DNA of 10,885 nucleotides from Nitrospina sp. (GTDB lineage: Bacteria; Nitrospinota; Nitrospinia; Nitrospinales; VA-1), in contig DODH01000268.1 in the NCBI GenBank assembly GCA_003545625.1, positions 1-10,885 of the forward strand. Reading direction: 5' to 3'. The position numbers were made by a program, and so were the translations under genes. The notes below the pieces were generated by a model. The model was not told the origin of the DNA. It saw only the letters and a list, made by a program, of their open reading frames with translations, and did no database searches. Shown piece by piece: positions 1-6,688 of the stretch. The stretch's first letter is position 1; every line of letters starts with the position of its first letter.

Positions 1-81
1 TTTTAGGTCGGAAAATACATACCCGAGGGTTTCCTGAAGGGAAGCAACTTCTTTGGCACGATCCGAAGAGACTTCAATCAT
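1..81 (-). CDS. rnc: Ribonuclease III, N-terminal fragment (cut by window start)
   Basis: Only the first 27 codons are inside the window, starting at an ATG at 81 and running off the left edge in frame. The translation begins MIEVSSDRAKEVASLQETLG and continues YVFSDLK. The pattern LQ..LGY.F.D..L is how the RNase III endonuclease domain normally begins. RNase III cleaves double-stranded RNA and processes the rRNA precursor. The catalytic signature lies outside the window and cannot be checked. The start is 8 bp after the fabF stop and has no clear Shine-Dalgarno sequence, so translation may be coupled to fabF. The position after fabF matches the common fab-rnc order. The call rests on a short segment plus context. 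Confidence 0.8.
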   Translation of the reverse strand, partial: MIEVSSDRAKEVASLQETLGYVFSDLK

Positions 82-89
82 AGCGGGAA

Positions 90-1331
90 TTAGTTTGAAA
101 TTTTTTTAAAAATAAGGACTCCGTTCGTTCCTCCAAAACCAAAGGAGTTAGAAACACAAATGTTCAGATTTCTTTCGCGGGCCTCATTTGGCACATAATC
201 CAAATCGCATTCAGGGTCAGGGGTGGTGTAATTGATGGTGGGAGGAATCGCCCCTTTCTGCATAGCAAGGAGGGTGAAAATTGCTTCAACTCCCCCTGCG
301 GCCCCCAGTAAATGACCTGTCATAGATTTGGTAGAACTGACAGCCAGTTTATAAGCATGATCGCCAAACGTGGTTTTAATGGCTTGCGTCTCCGTTGCAT
401 CTGCGGCAGTAGAAGTTCCATGCGCATTAATATAGTCCACATCTTCTTTATTGATCCCCGCGTTGTTCAAGGCGAGTTTCAGGCAACGCGCGGCACCCTC
501 ACCACTGGGAGAAGTCGCAGTGATGTGGTAGGCATCCCCATTGAGAGCATAGCCAATAATTTCACCATAAATTTTAGCCCCGCGTTTTTTGGCAATCTCC
601 AATTCCTCAAGGATAACCACCCCGCCCCCTTCCCCTATAACAAAACCATCCCGATCCTTATCAAAGGGTCGGCTGGCACCTTGGGGATCATCGTTGCGGG
701 TCGATAAAGCCTTGGATGCATTGAAGCCCCCCACACAAAGCGGAGTAATGACCGACTCGGTACCCCCGGCAAACATGACATCGGCATCCCCATACTGAAT
801 GAACCTTGCAGCTTCGCCAATGGAATGCGTTCCCGTAGCGCAAGCGGTGACCACACAGGAGTTGGGTCCCTTAGCTCCCGTCAGAATTGAAACCTGGCCC
901 GAAGCCAGGTTGGCAATCAACATGGGAATAAAAAAGGGGGTGATTTTTTTCACCCCCCTATTCCTGAAAATATCGTGGTATTTTTCAATTGCAGGCAAGC
1001 CGCCTAAGCCAACCCCGACTATAACGCCAACCCGCTCAGCATTCTGGTCATTAATTTCAGCACCGGAATCCGCCAAAGCCATTTTACTACAGGCCACAGC
1101 ATAGTGAATAAACCGGTCCATCTTCTTTACATCTTTATGGTCTATATATTGTTCCGGATCAAAGCCCTTGACTTCCCCTGCGATTTTAACAGGGAAATCT
1201 TCATCAGGAGTGAAGCTTTTAATGAAATCGATTCCTGAACGGCCTTCAAATAAAGCCGTTTCGTTTTCCTTCACCCCAAGACCCAGGGGCGAAATGATCC
1301 CCAATCCAGTAACGACAACGCGTCTTTTCAT
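90..1331 (-). CDS. fabF: 3-oxoacyl-ACP synthase II (KAS II)
   Basis: Condensing enzyme that elongates acyl-ACP with malonyl-ACP in type II fatty-acid synthesis in the cytoplasm. Taking ATG at 1331 gives 413 residues, the normal family length, beginning [11 protein letters not shown]. The thiolase-fold triad is present: Cys164 in [11 protein letters not shown], His304 in NAHGTST and His340 in [12 protein letters not shown]. The C-terminal glycine-rich gate [10 protein letters not shown] is also intact. A TTG at 1352 would add seven residues (MIGRNIF), but they do not belong to the family N-terminus, so ATG 1331 is preferred. It starts 17 bp after the acpP stop with no strong ribosome binding site, so coupled translation is likely. 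FabF rather than FabB is favoured by sequence character and by its position next to acpP. Confidence 0.97.
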   Translation of the reverse strand: MKRRVVVTGLGIISPLGLGVKENETALFEGRSGIDFIKSFTPDEDFPVKIAGEVKGFDPEQYIDHKDVKKMDRFIHYAVACSKMALADSGAEINDQNAERVGVIVGVGLGGLPAIEKYHDIFRNRGVKKITPFFIPMLIANLASGQVSILTGAKGPNSCVVTACATGTHSIGEAARFIQYGDADVMFAGGTESVITPLCVGGFNASKALSTRNDDPQGASRPFDKDRDGFVIGEGGGVVILEELEIAKKRGAKIYGEIIGYALNGDAYHITATSPSGEGAARCLKLALNNAGINKEDVDYINAHGTSTAADATETQAIKTTFGDHAYKLAVSSTKSMTGHLLGAAGGVEAIFTLLAMQKGAIPPTINYTTPDPECDLDYVPNEARERNLNICVSNSFGFGGTNGVLIFKKISN

Positions 1332-1348
1332 GAATATATTCCGACCAA

Positions 1349-1582
1349 TCAATTGGTCCGGCTATTTATATAACTTGTAGCATCTTTAACCGTGGCAATT
1401 TTTTCAGCCTCTTCATCGGGAATTTCAATATCAAATTCCTCTTCAAGAGCCATAACCAATTCCACCGTATCCAGGGAATCGGCCCCAAGGTCATCAATGA
1501 AAGATGCATCTGCTGTCACCTGCTTTTCATCAACGCCTAACTGGTCAACGATAATTTCTTTAACTTTTTCTTCAACAGACAT
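1349..1582 (-). CDS. acpP: Acyl carrier protein
   Basis: Small acidic carrier of growing acyl chains, 77 residues, the normal size. The phosphopantetheine attachment motif [18 protein letters not shown] is present, with Ser36 (counting Met1) as the modified residue. The four-helix pattern and abundant Asp/Glu are typical. Helix II ([16 protein letters not shown]) is the surface that docks FabD, FabG, FabH, FabF and PlsX, all encoded alongside. It ends in TGA and lies between fabG (18 bp upstream) and fabF (17 bp downstream). Unlike most neighbours it has a strong ribosome binding site, which fits the high abundance of ACP. Confidence 0.98.
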   Translation of the reverse strand: MSVEEKVKEIIVDQLGVDEKQVTADASFIDDLGADSLDTVELVMALEEEFDIEIPDEEAEKIATVKDATSYINSRTN

Positions 1583-1587
1583 AATTA

Positions 1588-1593
1588 CTCCTT
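1588..1593 (-). promoter_or_regulatory. Strong Shine-Dalgarno sequence of acpP
   Basis: On the minus strand AAGGAG stands 5 nt before the acpP ATG at 1582, inside the 18-bp fabG-acpP gap. It is the best ribosome binding site of the fab block; fabF, fabH, fabD and fabG show only weak or no sites. This suggests that translation initiation helps raise AcpP above its operon partners. Confidence 0.8.
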
Positions 1594-1600
1594 ATTGAAA

Positions 1601-2341
1601 TCACATCAACATACCACCGTTTACATTAATAACCTGTCCAGTTATATAACTGGACCTATCGGAAACCAAAAAAGCAACACAACGCGCCACATCTTCGGGC
1701 AAACCCAGCTTGGCCATGGGAATTTGCTCAATCAAACTTTGACGCACCGATTCATCCAAAACCCGTGTCATTTCCGTATCAATAAAGCCGGGTGCCACAG
1801 CATTCACCCGTATCCCTCTCGATGCAACTTCCCGAGCCAGGGTTTTTGTCAAACCAATCACTCCAGCCTTGGATGCAGAATAATTGGCCTGGCCAAAATT
1901 TCCCATCACCCCGACGATCGACGCGATGTTGACAATTGCTCCACTTTTTTGCTTCATCATCTGCTTTGCCGCCTGCTGGCTACAAAGAAAACTCCCTTTC
2001 AGGTTGATATTGAGAACAATGTCCCAATCTACTTCTTTCATTCGTATCATCAAACCATCACGGGTAATCCCCGCATTATTGATCAGGATATCCACCGGTT
2101 TTTTATCTTTCATGATGGAATCAAAAACCTGTTTCACCTCAGCAGGGTTCGAGACATCAATTTTAACAGCGGAAGCGGAGCCACCACTATTATTTATGGC
2201 TTCGGCTGTGGCCTGCGCGCCTTCCAGATTCACATCTCCCAGCACAACATGAGCACCATTGCGAACCAGTTCCTCGCTGATGGTTTTACCAATACCCTGA
2301 GCTCCTCCTGTGACCAAAGCCACTTTGTTTTGCAGTTCCAT
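1601..2341 (-). CDS. fabG: 3-oxoacyl-ACP reductase
   Basis: NADPH-dependent short-chain dehydrogenase that reduces 3-ketoacyl-ACP to 3-hydroxyacyl-ACP. Starting at ATG 2341 gives 246 residues, beginning MELQNKVALVTGGAQGIGK. The Rossmann TGGxxGIG motif is at residues 11-18, NNAG at 88-91, and the catalytic residues are Ser141, Tyr154 and Lys158 (YSASK), with Asn113 in NINLKG. The C-terminal region with GQVINVNGG is typical of FabG. An in-frame ATG at 2353 would add MDSL. The shorter start is preferred because the family begins close to the first beta strand and a weak GGA lies about 7 nt upstream, but the choice is open. The fabD stop is a short distance upstream. Confidence 0.96.
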   Translation of the reverse strand: MELQNKVALVTGGAQGIGKTISEELVRNGAHVVLGDVNLEGAQATAEAINNSGGSASAVKIDVSNPAEVKQVFDSIMKDKKPVDILINNAGITRDGLMIRMKEVDWDIVLNINLKGSFLCSQQAAKQMMKQKSGAIVNIASIVGVMGNFGQANYSASKAGVIGLTKTLAREVASRGIRVNAVAPGFIDTEMTRVLDESVRQSLIEQIPMAKLGLPEDVARCVAFLVSDRSSYITGQVINVNGGMLM

Positions 2342-2361
2342 CAAAGAATCCATCGTTTAAA

Positions 2362-3300
2362 TCAATTTTTGTTTAAAGCCGCTAAAGTTTGCAACAAACT
2401 TTCTCGGTCACCAACCTGATAACAATTGATGCTCCTGTTAAATCTTTTTATCAGGCCACTTAATACCTTTCCTGCTCCTAATTCGATAACCGTTTCAACA
2501 CCCTGATCCACCAGCACCTGCATAGTTTCCGACCAACGCACTGGGGAACAGACCTGTTTAATAAGGGCTGATCTGGCTTCACTCCCTTTGGTGATGGGTT
2601 TGGCCTCAATATTGGTGATTACAGGACAGGACAGGTCATAAAACTTGGTCTGCTCCAATTCTTTTTGAAGCTTGATTTCTGCCGGTTTCATAAGAGCACT
2701 GTGAAACGGTGCGCTCACCGGTAAGGCTACCGCTTTTTTTGCGCCACTCTGCAACGCTTTTTCGGACACCTGCTCAACAGCCTCTTTATGACCTGAAATA
2801 ACCGTCTGTACTAGACTGTTTAAGTTTGCTGGTTGAACCACACAGGAATCTTGAGAAACCTGATCGCACAATTTTTGAAGTGCCTCAATCTCCAACCCGA
2901 TAATGGCAGCCATTGATCCCACTCCAACCGGAACCGCTTCCTGCATGAACTGACCCCGCAATCGGACAAGCCTTACCGCATCCTTAAATTGGAGAGCTCC
3001 TGCAGAGACCAAAGCCGAAAATTCACCCAGACTATGGCCCGCAACAAGTACCGAATCTATACCATTTTCCCTTAATATTTTCAAGGCCATTGTACTGTGC
3101 ACTAGCAGTGCGGGCTGGGTATTCTCCGTCAACTTCAAAGCTTCTTCAGGCCCATTAAAACAAATACTTGCAAGGTCATATCCTAAAACCTCATTGGCCT
3201 CCTCAAAGAGTTTCCGAGCAGATGGCACATGATCATACAGGTCCTTGCCCATACCAACAAACTGGGAACCCTGACCTGGAAATACAAATGCAATTTTCAC
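2362..3300 (-). CDS. fabD: Malonyl-CoA:ACP transacylase
   Basis: Transfers malonyl from CoA to the AcpP phosphopantetheine, supplying the extender unit for FabH and FabF. From GTG 3300 it has 312 residues and begins MKIAFVFPGQGSQ, the family signature. Ser90 lies in the nucleophile elbow GHSLGE, Arg115 in LVRLRGQFM, and His200 in PVSAPFHSALM. Two GTG codons stand in tandem (3303 and 3300). The second makes a GTGA overlap with the fabH stop and fits the family N-terminus better; the first adds one Val-coded residue. Either way translation is tightly coupled to fabH. The region around PANLNSLVQTVISG keeps the conserved Asn and Gln although the usual Pro-Gly is replaced by Leu-Val. Confidence 0.97.
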   Translation of the reverse strand: MKIAFVFPGQGSQFVGMGKDLYDHVPSARKLFEEANEVLGYDLASICFNGPEEALKLTENTQPALLVHSTMALKILRENGIDSVLVAGHSLGEFSALVSAGALQFKDAVRLVRLRGQFMQEAVPVGVGSMAAIIGLEIEALQKLCDQVSQDSCVVQPANLNSLVQTVISGHKEAVEQVSEKALQSGAKKAVALPVSAPFHSALMKPAEIKLQKELEQTKFYDLSCPVITNIEAKPITKGSEARSALIKQVCSPVRWSETMQVLVDQGVETVIELGAGKVLSGLIKRFNRSINCYQVGDRESLLQTLAALNKN

Positions 3301-4292
3301 CACTTGATCACTGCCGATCCCCAGGTCAACCCGGCCCCGACTGCACCCAGAACAGAGGTTTCTCCTGGCTGAATACGTCCATCCCGCCAGGCTTCATTGA
3401 TCCCGATCGGGATAGAAGCTGCAGACGTATTCCCATATTTGTGAATGTTCATTAACACTTTTTCCATTGGATATTTCAGCCTTTCGGCAACAGCACGAAT
3501 AATCCTTTCGTTAGCCTGGTGGGGTATCAAAAGGTCAACTTCCTCTATGCTGAGACCATTAAACTCCAAAGCTTCCTGAATCACTTCCGTCATTCTTTTA
3601 ACCGCGACCTTAAAAGTCGCATTGCCGGACATTTTGATGGAGTATTTTTTATCATCTATATCCTGTTTATTAATTCCCGTCCTGCCAATTCCTCCTGGAA
3701 CACAAATCAAATCAGACAAACTTCCATCAGAATAAATATGTGTAGACAAAATTCCTAAGGGTTTTTCCTGCTCAACCCTATTTAACAATAATGCCCCTGC
3801 CCCATCCCCAAAGAGTATGCATGTGGCCCTGTCCGACCAATCGACGATTCTGGAGTTGACCTCACTGCCAATGAGTAGAATATGTTCGTAACGGCCTGTC
3901 TTTAAATATTGTTCGGCAATGGAAAGCCCAAAAATGAAACCGGAGCAAACAGCGGAAACATCATAAGCAGCTGAACCAAAAGCCTGTAGTTCATTTTGAA
4001 CAAAACAAGCGGTGGAAGGAAATAGCACATCCGGGCTGGAAGTGGCTACAATGATCATATCCACATCCTCCGGACCAATCCCTCCCGCTTCCAAGGCTTG
4101 CTTGCCGGCTTTAGCCGCCATCGTGGATGCGGACTCTCCTTCGGCCGCAATCCGACGCTCACGGATGCCCGTTCTCGCAGTGATCCACGCATCAGAAGTA
4201 TCAAGAGATTTTTCCAAATCCTGATTCGTGAGGATTTTTTCCGGCAAATAAGCGCCAGTTCCTGCGACTACAGCGGTATTAAGATCGGTCAT
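3297..4292 (-). CDS. fabH: 3-oxoacyl-ACP synthase III (KAS III)
   Basis: Starts fatty-acid synthesis by condensing acetyl-CoA (or another short acyl-CoA) with malonyl-ACP. Starting at ATG 4292 it has 331 residues. The catalytic triad is Cys116 (DVSAVCSGF), His258 (LIPHQAN) and Asn288 (KYGNTSAAS). GDGAGA and the C-terminal GAGLTWGSAVIKW are also typical. A TTG at 4295 would add one residue; ATG is preferred. The gene follows plsX by 15 bp without a clear ribosome binding site and overlaps the fabD start. Whether it prefers straight or branched primers cannot be told from sequence alone. Confidence 0.97.
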   Translation of the reverse strand: MTDLNTAVVAGTGAYLPEKILTNQDLEKSLDTSDAWITARTGIRERRIAAEGESASTMAAKAGKQALEAGGIGPEDVDMIIVATSSPDVLFPSTACFVQNELQAFGSAAYDVSAVCSGFIFGLSIAEQYLKTGRYEHILLIGSEVNSRIVDWSDRATCILFGDGAGALLLNRVEQEKPLGILSTHIYSDGSLSDLICVPGGIGRTGINKQDIDDKKYSIKMSGNATFKVAVKRMTEVIQEALEFNGLSIEEVDLLIPHQANERIIRAVAERLKYPMEKVLMNIHKYGNTSAASIPIGINEAWRDGRIQPGETSVLGAVGAGLTWGSAVIKW

Positions 4293-4307
4293 CAAAGTAT
4301 GGAATTA

Positions 4308-5438
4308 TCAGGTTTCGTCAGTGTTTTTATCCGTAGCCCCTGGTTTCTGGGGAGGGGTAGGCTTTTCCCCCTCTTCGGATTCACCCCCAAAAGCCATCTC
4401 TTTAATTTGTTTCCAAATAGTTCCTTTGGCCGCTTCCACATCCATCAAATTGGATTCAATATCTTCGCGAATATGCTCGTTGATATTTTTTTCACATAAT
4501 TCGCAAGCCCGATGGATAGCGTTTTTTATCGCCTTAGGTGACGAGCTTCCATGCGCGATGATAACGACTCCGTTTACCCCTAAAAGAGGGGCGCCTCCAG
4601 TTTCGGAATAATCAACCTTCTTTTTGAACTCGTCCAATTGCGGTTTTAACAACAGATAACTCAGTTTGCTAGCCCAATTACTTTGAAACATTCGTTTCAG
4701 ATTGGTCCCGATCATTGCGGCCAGACTTTCACTTATCTTGAGCGCAATATTACCGGTAAAACCATCACAAACGATCACATCCGCGTTACCTCGATAGACT
4801 TCCTTGCCTTCTATATTACCGATAAAATTGATATGGCTGGCTTTGAGCATTTGAAACACTTCCTTGACAATTTCATTGCCCTTGCCATCCTCTTCGCCAA
4901 TGCTGAGTAAACCCACCCGGGGATTTTCCTTTCCAAGAATATATTCTGCAAAAACGTGGCCCATGATGCCAAACTGAAACAACTGGGTGACTTTACAGTC
5001 CACATTCGCCCCGGCATCCAAAAGAATGGCGTTACCTTTTAAAGTAGGCAGTTGAATGGCAATCGCCGGTCTATCCACACCTTTCAAAGGTCTTAAAATA
5101 ACCGTCGAATAGGCAAGAACCGCACCCGTATTTCCGGCACTCACAAAAGCCAATGCTGTCCCATCTTTTAACTTATCCAAACCGATTTTCATGGAGGATT
5201 TGCGTTTGGAGCGCAGGACTTTTCCAGGAAGGTCGTGCATTTCCACCACCTCATCGGCGTGAACGACCTCAATAGGAAGATTATGATCGGGGTCGAATCG
5301 ATCCAGTATCGGATGGATCAAGTCGGATAATCCGGTAAGAATGATTTCCGTTTCATATTCCCTCGCCGCCAGAACCGCACCTTCAACAGTGGCTTCCGGA
5401 GCATGATCGCCCCCCATGGCGTCAACCACGATTTTCAT
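4308..5438 (-). CDS. plsX: Phosphate acyltransferase PlsX with low-complexity C-terminal tail
   Basis: Peripheral membrane enzyme that converts acyl-ACP and phosphate to acyl-phosphate, the donor for PlsY in phosphatidic-acid synthesis. The N-terminus MKIVVDAMGGDHAPEATVEGA is the family signature; SAGNTGAVLA, LLDAGANVDCK, IGNIEGKEV and DGFTGNIALK follow in the expected order. The 376 residues are longer than usual (about 330-350). The excess is a hydrophilic Glu/Pro/Lys/Thr-rich tail from about residue 350, after IWKQIKEMAFGG. ATG 5438 is the clear start. AAAGGAG at 5451-5457 is 12 nt upstream, a little far, and an AGG nearer the ATG may contribute. The 226-bp gap to rpmF is the largest in the cluster and contains a repeat element. 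Confidence 0.97.
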   Translation of the reverse strand: MKIVVDAMGGDHAPEATVEGAVLAAREYETEIILTGLSDLIHPILDRFDPDHNLPIEVVHADEVVEMHDLPGKVLRSKRKSSMKIGLDKLKDGTALAFVSAGNTGAVLAYSTVILRPLKGVDRPAIAIQLPTLKGNAILLDAGANVDCKVTQLFQFGIMGHVFAEYILGKENPRVGLLSIGEEDGKGNEIVKEVFQMLKASHINFIGNIEGKEVYRGNADVIVCDGFTGNIALKISESLAAMIGTNLKRMFQSNWASKLSYLLLKPQLDEFKKKVDYSETGGAPLLGVNGVVIIAHGSSSPKAIKNAIHRACELCEKNINEHIREDIESNLMDVEAAKGTIWKQIKEMAFGGESEEGEKPTPPQKPGATDKNTDET

Positions 5439-5562
5439 CTATGAACCTGGCTCCTTTCGAGAGGGCATTAGGAATTTTCTAGCGGGAAATGCGTAAGCAA
5501 AAAGTGAGACAACCGGGGTATTAAAGGGATCTCTAGTTATTCGATAATTTTCTCTACTGCAA
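5439..5562. other. plsX upstream spacer, no clear promoter
   Basis: This is the part of the rpmF-plsX gap not covered by the repeat. On the minus strand it holds the plsX Shine-Dalgarno AAAGGAG (5451-5457). A TTGCAG hexamer lies near the repeat, but no acceptable -10 stands at a normal distance, so I do not call a plsX promoter. No open frame with family resemblance was seen. Confidence 0.4.
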
Positions 5563-5661
5563 CCACTAGGCGTGGGGCCAATGAAGCAATACCTTTGACT
5601 GCTAGCAACCGTATTCTCGGCTCAATCAAGTTCTTGCTCGTTGCCCCCGGCGGCTCGCCGG
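5563..5661 (-). repeat. Dispersed repeat element, copy B (P box to Q box)
   Basis: Read on the minus strand, this roughly 99-bp unit begins with the P box CCGGCGAGCCGCCGG (5647-5661), a 6-bp GC stem with an AGC loop. It ends with the Q box TTGGCCCCACGCCTAGTGG (5563-5581). The P box is the exact reverse complement of 6505-6519. The Q box matches 6667-6685 at 18 of 19 positions. The interior also resembles 6554-6646, sharing AGGCGTGGG, CAATG, GCTAGCAA, TCTCGG and CTTGCT in order. It begins 3 nt after the rpmF stop. No coding capacity is seen, so it is either a non-autonomous mobile sequence or an RNA-level 3' element. Confidence 0.75.
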
Positions 5662-5664
5662 CCC

Positions 5665-5847
5665 TTAAACCGCTTCGACTTCCATCACTTCTTTGCCCTT
5701 ATAATAACCGCAATGCGCACAAATATGATGCGGACGGGTCATCTCATGGCACTGGGTGCACTCTGTATAGGCAGGGGAACTAAGGGCCAAGTGCGACCGG
5801 CGCATTCCCTGCCTGGATTTGGATGTTTTCTTCTTTGGTACAGCCAT
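5665..5847 (-). CDS. rpmF: 50S ribosomal protein L32
   Basis: Sixty residues starting [22 protein letters not shown], the standard L32 N-terminus, basic and rRNA-binding. Two CxxC pairs (CTQC and CAHC) form the zinc ribbon of the cysteine-containing L32 type, followed by GYYKGKEV. The start ATG at 5847 has GGGAG at 5853-5857, 5 nt upstream, fused with the yceD stop as TAGGGAG. The gap to yceD is 9 bp, so the two are co-transcribed, the usual partnership in bacteria. The stop is followed after 3 nt by the GC-rich P box of repeat copy B. Presence of the cysteines suggests the zinc-dependent form. Confidence 0.98.
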   Translation of the reverse strand: MAVPKKKTSKSRQGMRRSHLALSSPAYTECTQCHEMTRPHHICAHCGYYKGKEVMEVEAV

Positions 5848-5856
5848 AATATCTCC

Positions 5857-6387
5857 CTATTTCAACTTATCTTTTAATTTTTGTAAAACTGCCAAGCGCG
5901 GATCGCAAGGCTCTTCTTTATTGCAATCGCAATGTTTCTCATTCAGGTTTGTTCCGCACTGCGCACACAAACCGGCGCAATCTTCCTTACACAACCTGAC
6001 TTGTGGCACACTCAATAATATCAAATCACGAACAGGGCAAGACAGATCAATCCGGCCCTCTTCATAAAATTCCTGTTCAAAATCCAGTTCAGTCAGTTCA
6101 ATTTCTTTTCCCGTCCTGCCATTTTCAACCTTGGCTGTGAAATGAACCCTGAGCCTATTTTTTACCGGAAAACTGAAACCAATCAAGCATCGGGTACATG
6201 TTACCGAGAGACCCGTTTCCAACAAACCCTGGCATAGGATTTCCTGACCGGTTTTTTCCAGCCTCCCCTGAATTTTAATATCTTCCGTTAAGACGCAATC
6301 GGGCGAGTCGATATGAAAGTGCTGTTTGGATTCGAGCACTTCAAAACTCTGACCCTCTTCATCGATTTTATCAATTTCAAAAATCAT
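5857..6387 (-). CDS. yceD: YceD / DUF177 family protein (23S rRNA accumulation factor)
   Basis: A 176-residue protein of the DUF177 family, known in other bacteria and plastids to be needed for normal 23S rRNA accumulation and 50S assembly. The family features are an N-terminal beta-rich half with a CTRCL motif (about residues 75-80) and the acidic segment LDFEQEFYEEGRIDLSCPVRDLILLSVP. A cysteine-rich end follows, CKEDCAGLCAQCGTNLNE, a probable metal site with Cys-x3-Cys and Cys-x2-Cys spacing. ATG 6387 is the first good start, with a weak AAAGG some 12 nt upstream. It precedes rpmF by 9 bp. A sigma70-like promoter lies at 6464-6492. The biochemical role is known only from homologues. Confidence 0.9.
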   Translation of the reverse strand: MIFEIDKIDEEGQSFEVLESKQHFHIDSPDCVLTEDIKIQGRLEKTGQEILCQGLLETGLSVTCTRCLIGFSFPVKNRLRVHFTAKVENGRTGKEIELTELDFEQEFYEEGRIDLSCPVRDLILLSVPQVRLCKEDCAGLCAQCGTNLNEKHCDCNKEEPCDPRLAVLQKLKDKLK

Positions 6388-6463
6388 GGCTTGAAAAAAC
6401 CTTTGAAATCAAACCCTTTGTAAATCCGGAAGCTCAATTCAGAAGGAGGGATGTTGAGGGGGA

Positions 6464-6492
6464 ATGTTATCTTTTATAGCAAAATCAGTCAA
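6464..6492 (-). promoter_or_regulatory. Candidate sigma70 promoter for the yceD-rpmF-plsX-fab operon
   Basis: On the minus strand, TTGACT (6487-6492, 5 of 6 to consensus) is followed by a 17-bp spacer and TAACAT (6464-6469, 4 of 6). The start of transcription would fall near 6457, leaving a leader of about 70 nt before yceD. The -35 sits about a dozen bases from the P box at 6505-6519. It could drive the whole downstream fatty-acid block. Spacing and hexamers are good but unproven. Confidence 0.55.
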
Positions 6493-6504
6493 GAAAATAA
6501 TTCC

Positions 6505-6523
6505 CCGGCGAGCCGCCGGTGGC
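6505..6523 (+). repeat. GC-rich palindrome (P box), copy D
   Basis: CCGGCGAGCCGCCGGTGGC is identical over 19 bp to 10867-10885 and matches the reverse complement of the rpmF-proximal copy at 18 of 19. The core forms a 6-bp stem (CCGGCG/CGCCGG) with an AGC loop. It is the left boundary of the composite repeat region and is followed by about 30 bp without a match elsewhere in the window. Confidence 0.8.
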
Positions 6524-6550
6524 AATGCAGCGGTGACGCTGACGCGACCG

Positions 6551-6646
6551 CCAAGGCGTGGGATCAATGTGCCATCGCTTTATCTGGCTAGCAAAGAGTT
6601 GTCTCGGCCAACGAGCCCTTGCTATCTTCCACCGGTGGCTCACCGG
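6551..6646 (-). repeat. Dispersed repeat element, copy A
   Basis: On the minus strand it starts with a diverged P box CCGGTGAGCCACCGG (6632-6646), in which both arms changed together so pairing is kept. It ends with a Q box variant, TTGATCCCACGCCTTGG (6551-6567). The interior aligns with copy B throughout; by eye roughly two thirds of bases agree. The compensatory change in the palindrome arms suggests selection or a mechanism for maintaining the hairpin. Confidence 0.65.
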
Positions 6647-6685
6647 CGCTCGGGGATGGTTTTTAGTTGGCCCCACGCCGAGTGG
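6632..6685 (+). repeat. Short, internally deleted repeat copy C sharing copy A's palindrome
   Basis: Reading on the plus strand from the palindrome at 6632-6646, a Q box TTGGCCCCACGCCGAGTGG follows at 6667-6685 after only 20 bp, against about 65 bp in copies A and B. It matches copy B's Q box at 18 of 19. Copies A and C diverge from one shared palindrome, a head-to-head layout. The Q box ends 3 nt from the xerD stop (6689-6691). Confidence 0.6.
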
Positions 6686-6688
6686 CGG

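Noticed and set aside
1595..2419. Long plus-strand open frame (274 codons) opposite fabG
   Set aside because: It is antisense to a fully conserved fabG with all catalytic residues. Its His/Ser/Asn-rich composition is the usual shadow of a real gene.
5551..5661. Copy B as an intrinsic terminator of rpmF
   Set aside because: The GC hairpin right after the stop is suggestive, but no T run follows on the minus strand, so a classic Rho-independent terminator is not supported.
6402..6413. Palindrome TTTGAAATCAAA in the yceD leader as an operator for a fatty-acid regulator
   Set aside because: The arms are only 5 bp and AT-rich, it does not resemble the FapR, FabR or FadR sites I know, and such short palindromes are common by chance.
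6485..6676. Open frame on the minus strand within the composite repeat (63 codons)
   Set aside because: It lies wholly in repeat DNA, has no ribosome binding site, and reads as basic, low-information sequence with no family resemblance.
5563..6685. CRISPR array or defence-associated repeats
   Set aside because: The repeats are few, irregularly spaced, in both orientations and with similar interiors; there are no unique equal-length spacers and no cas genes.
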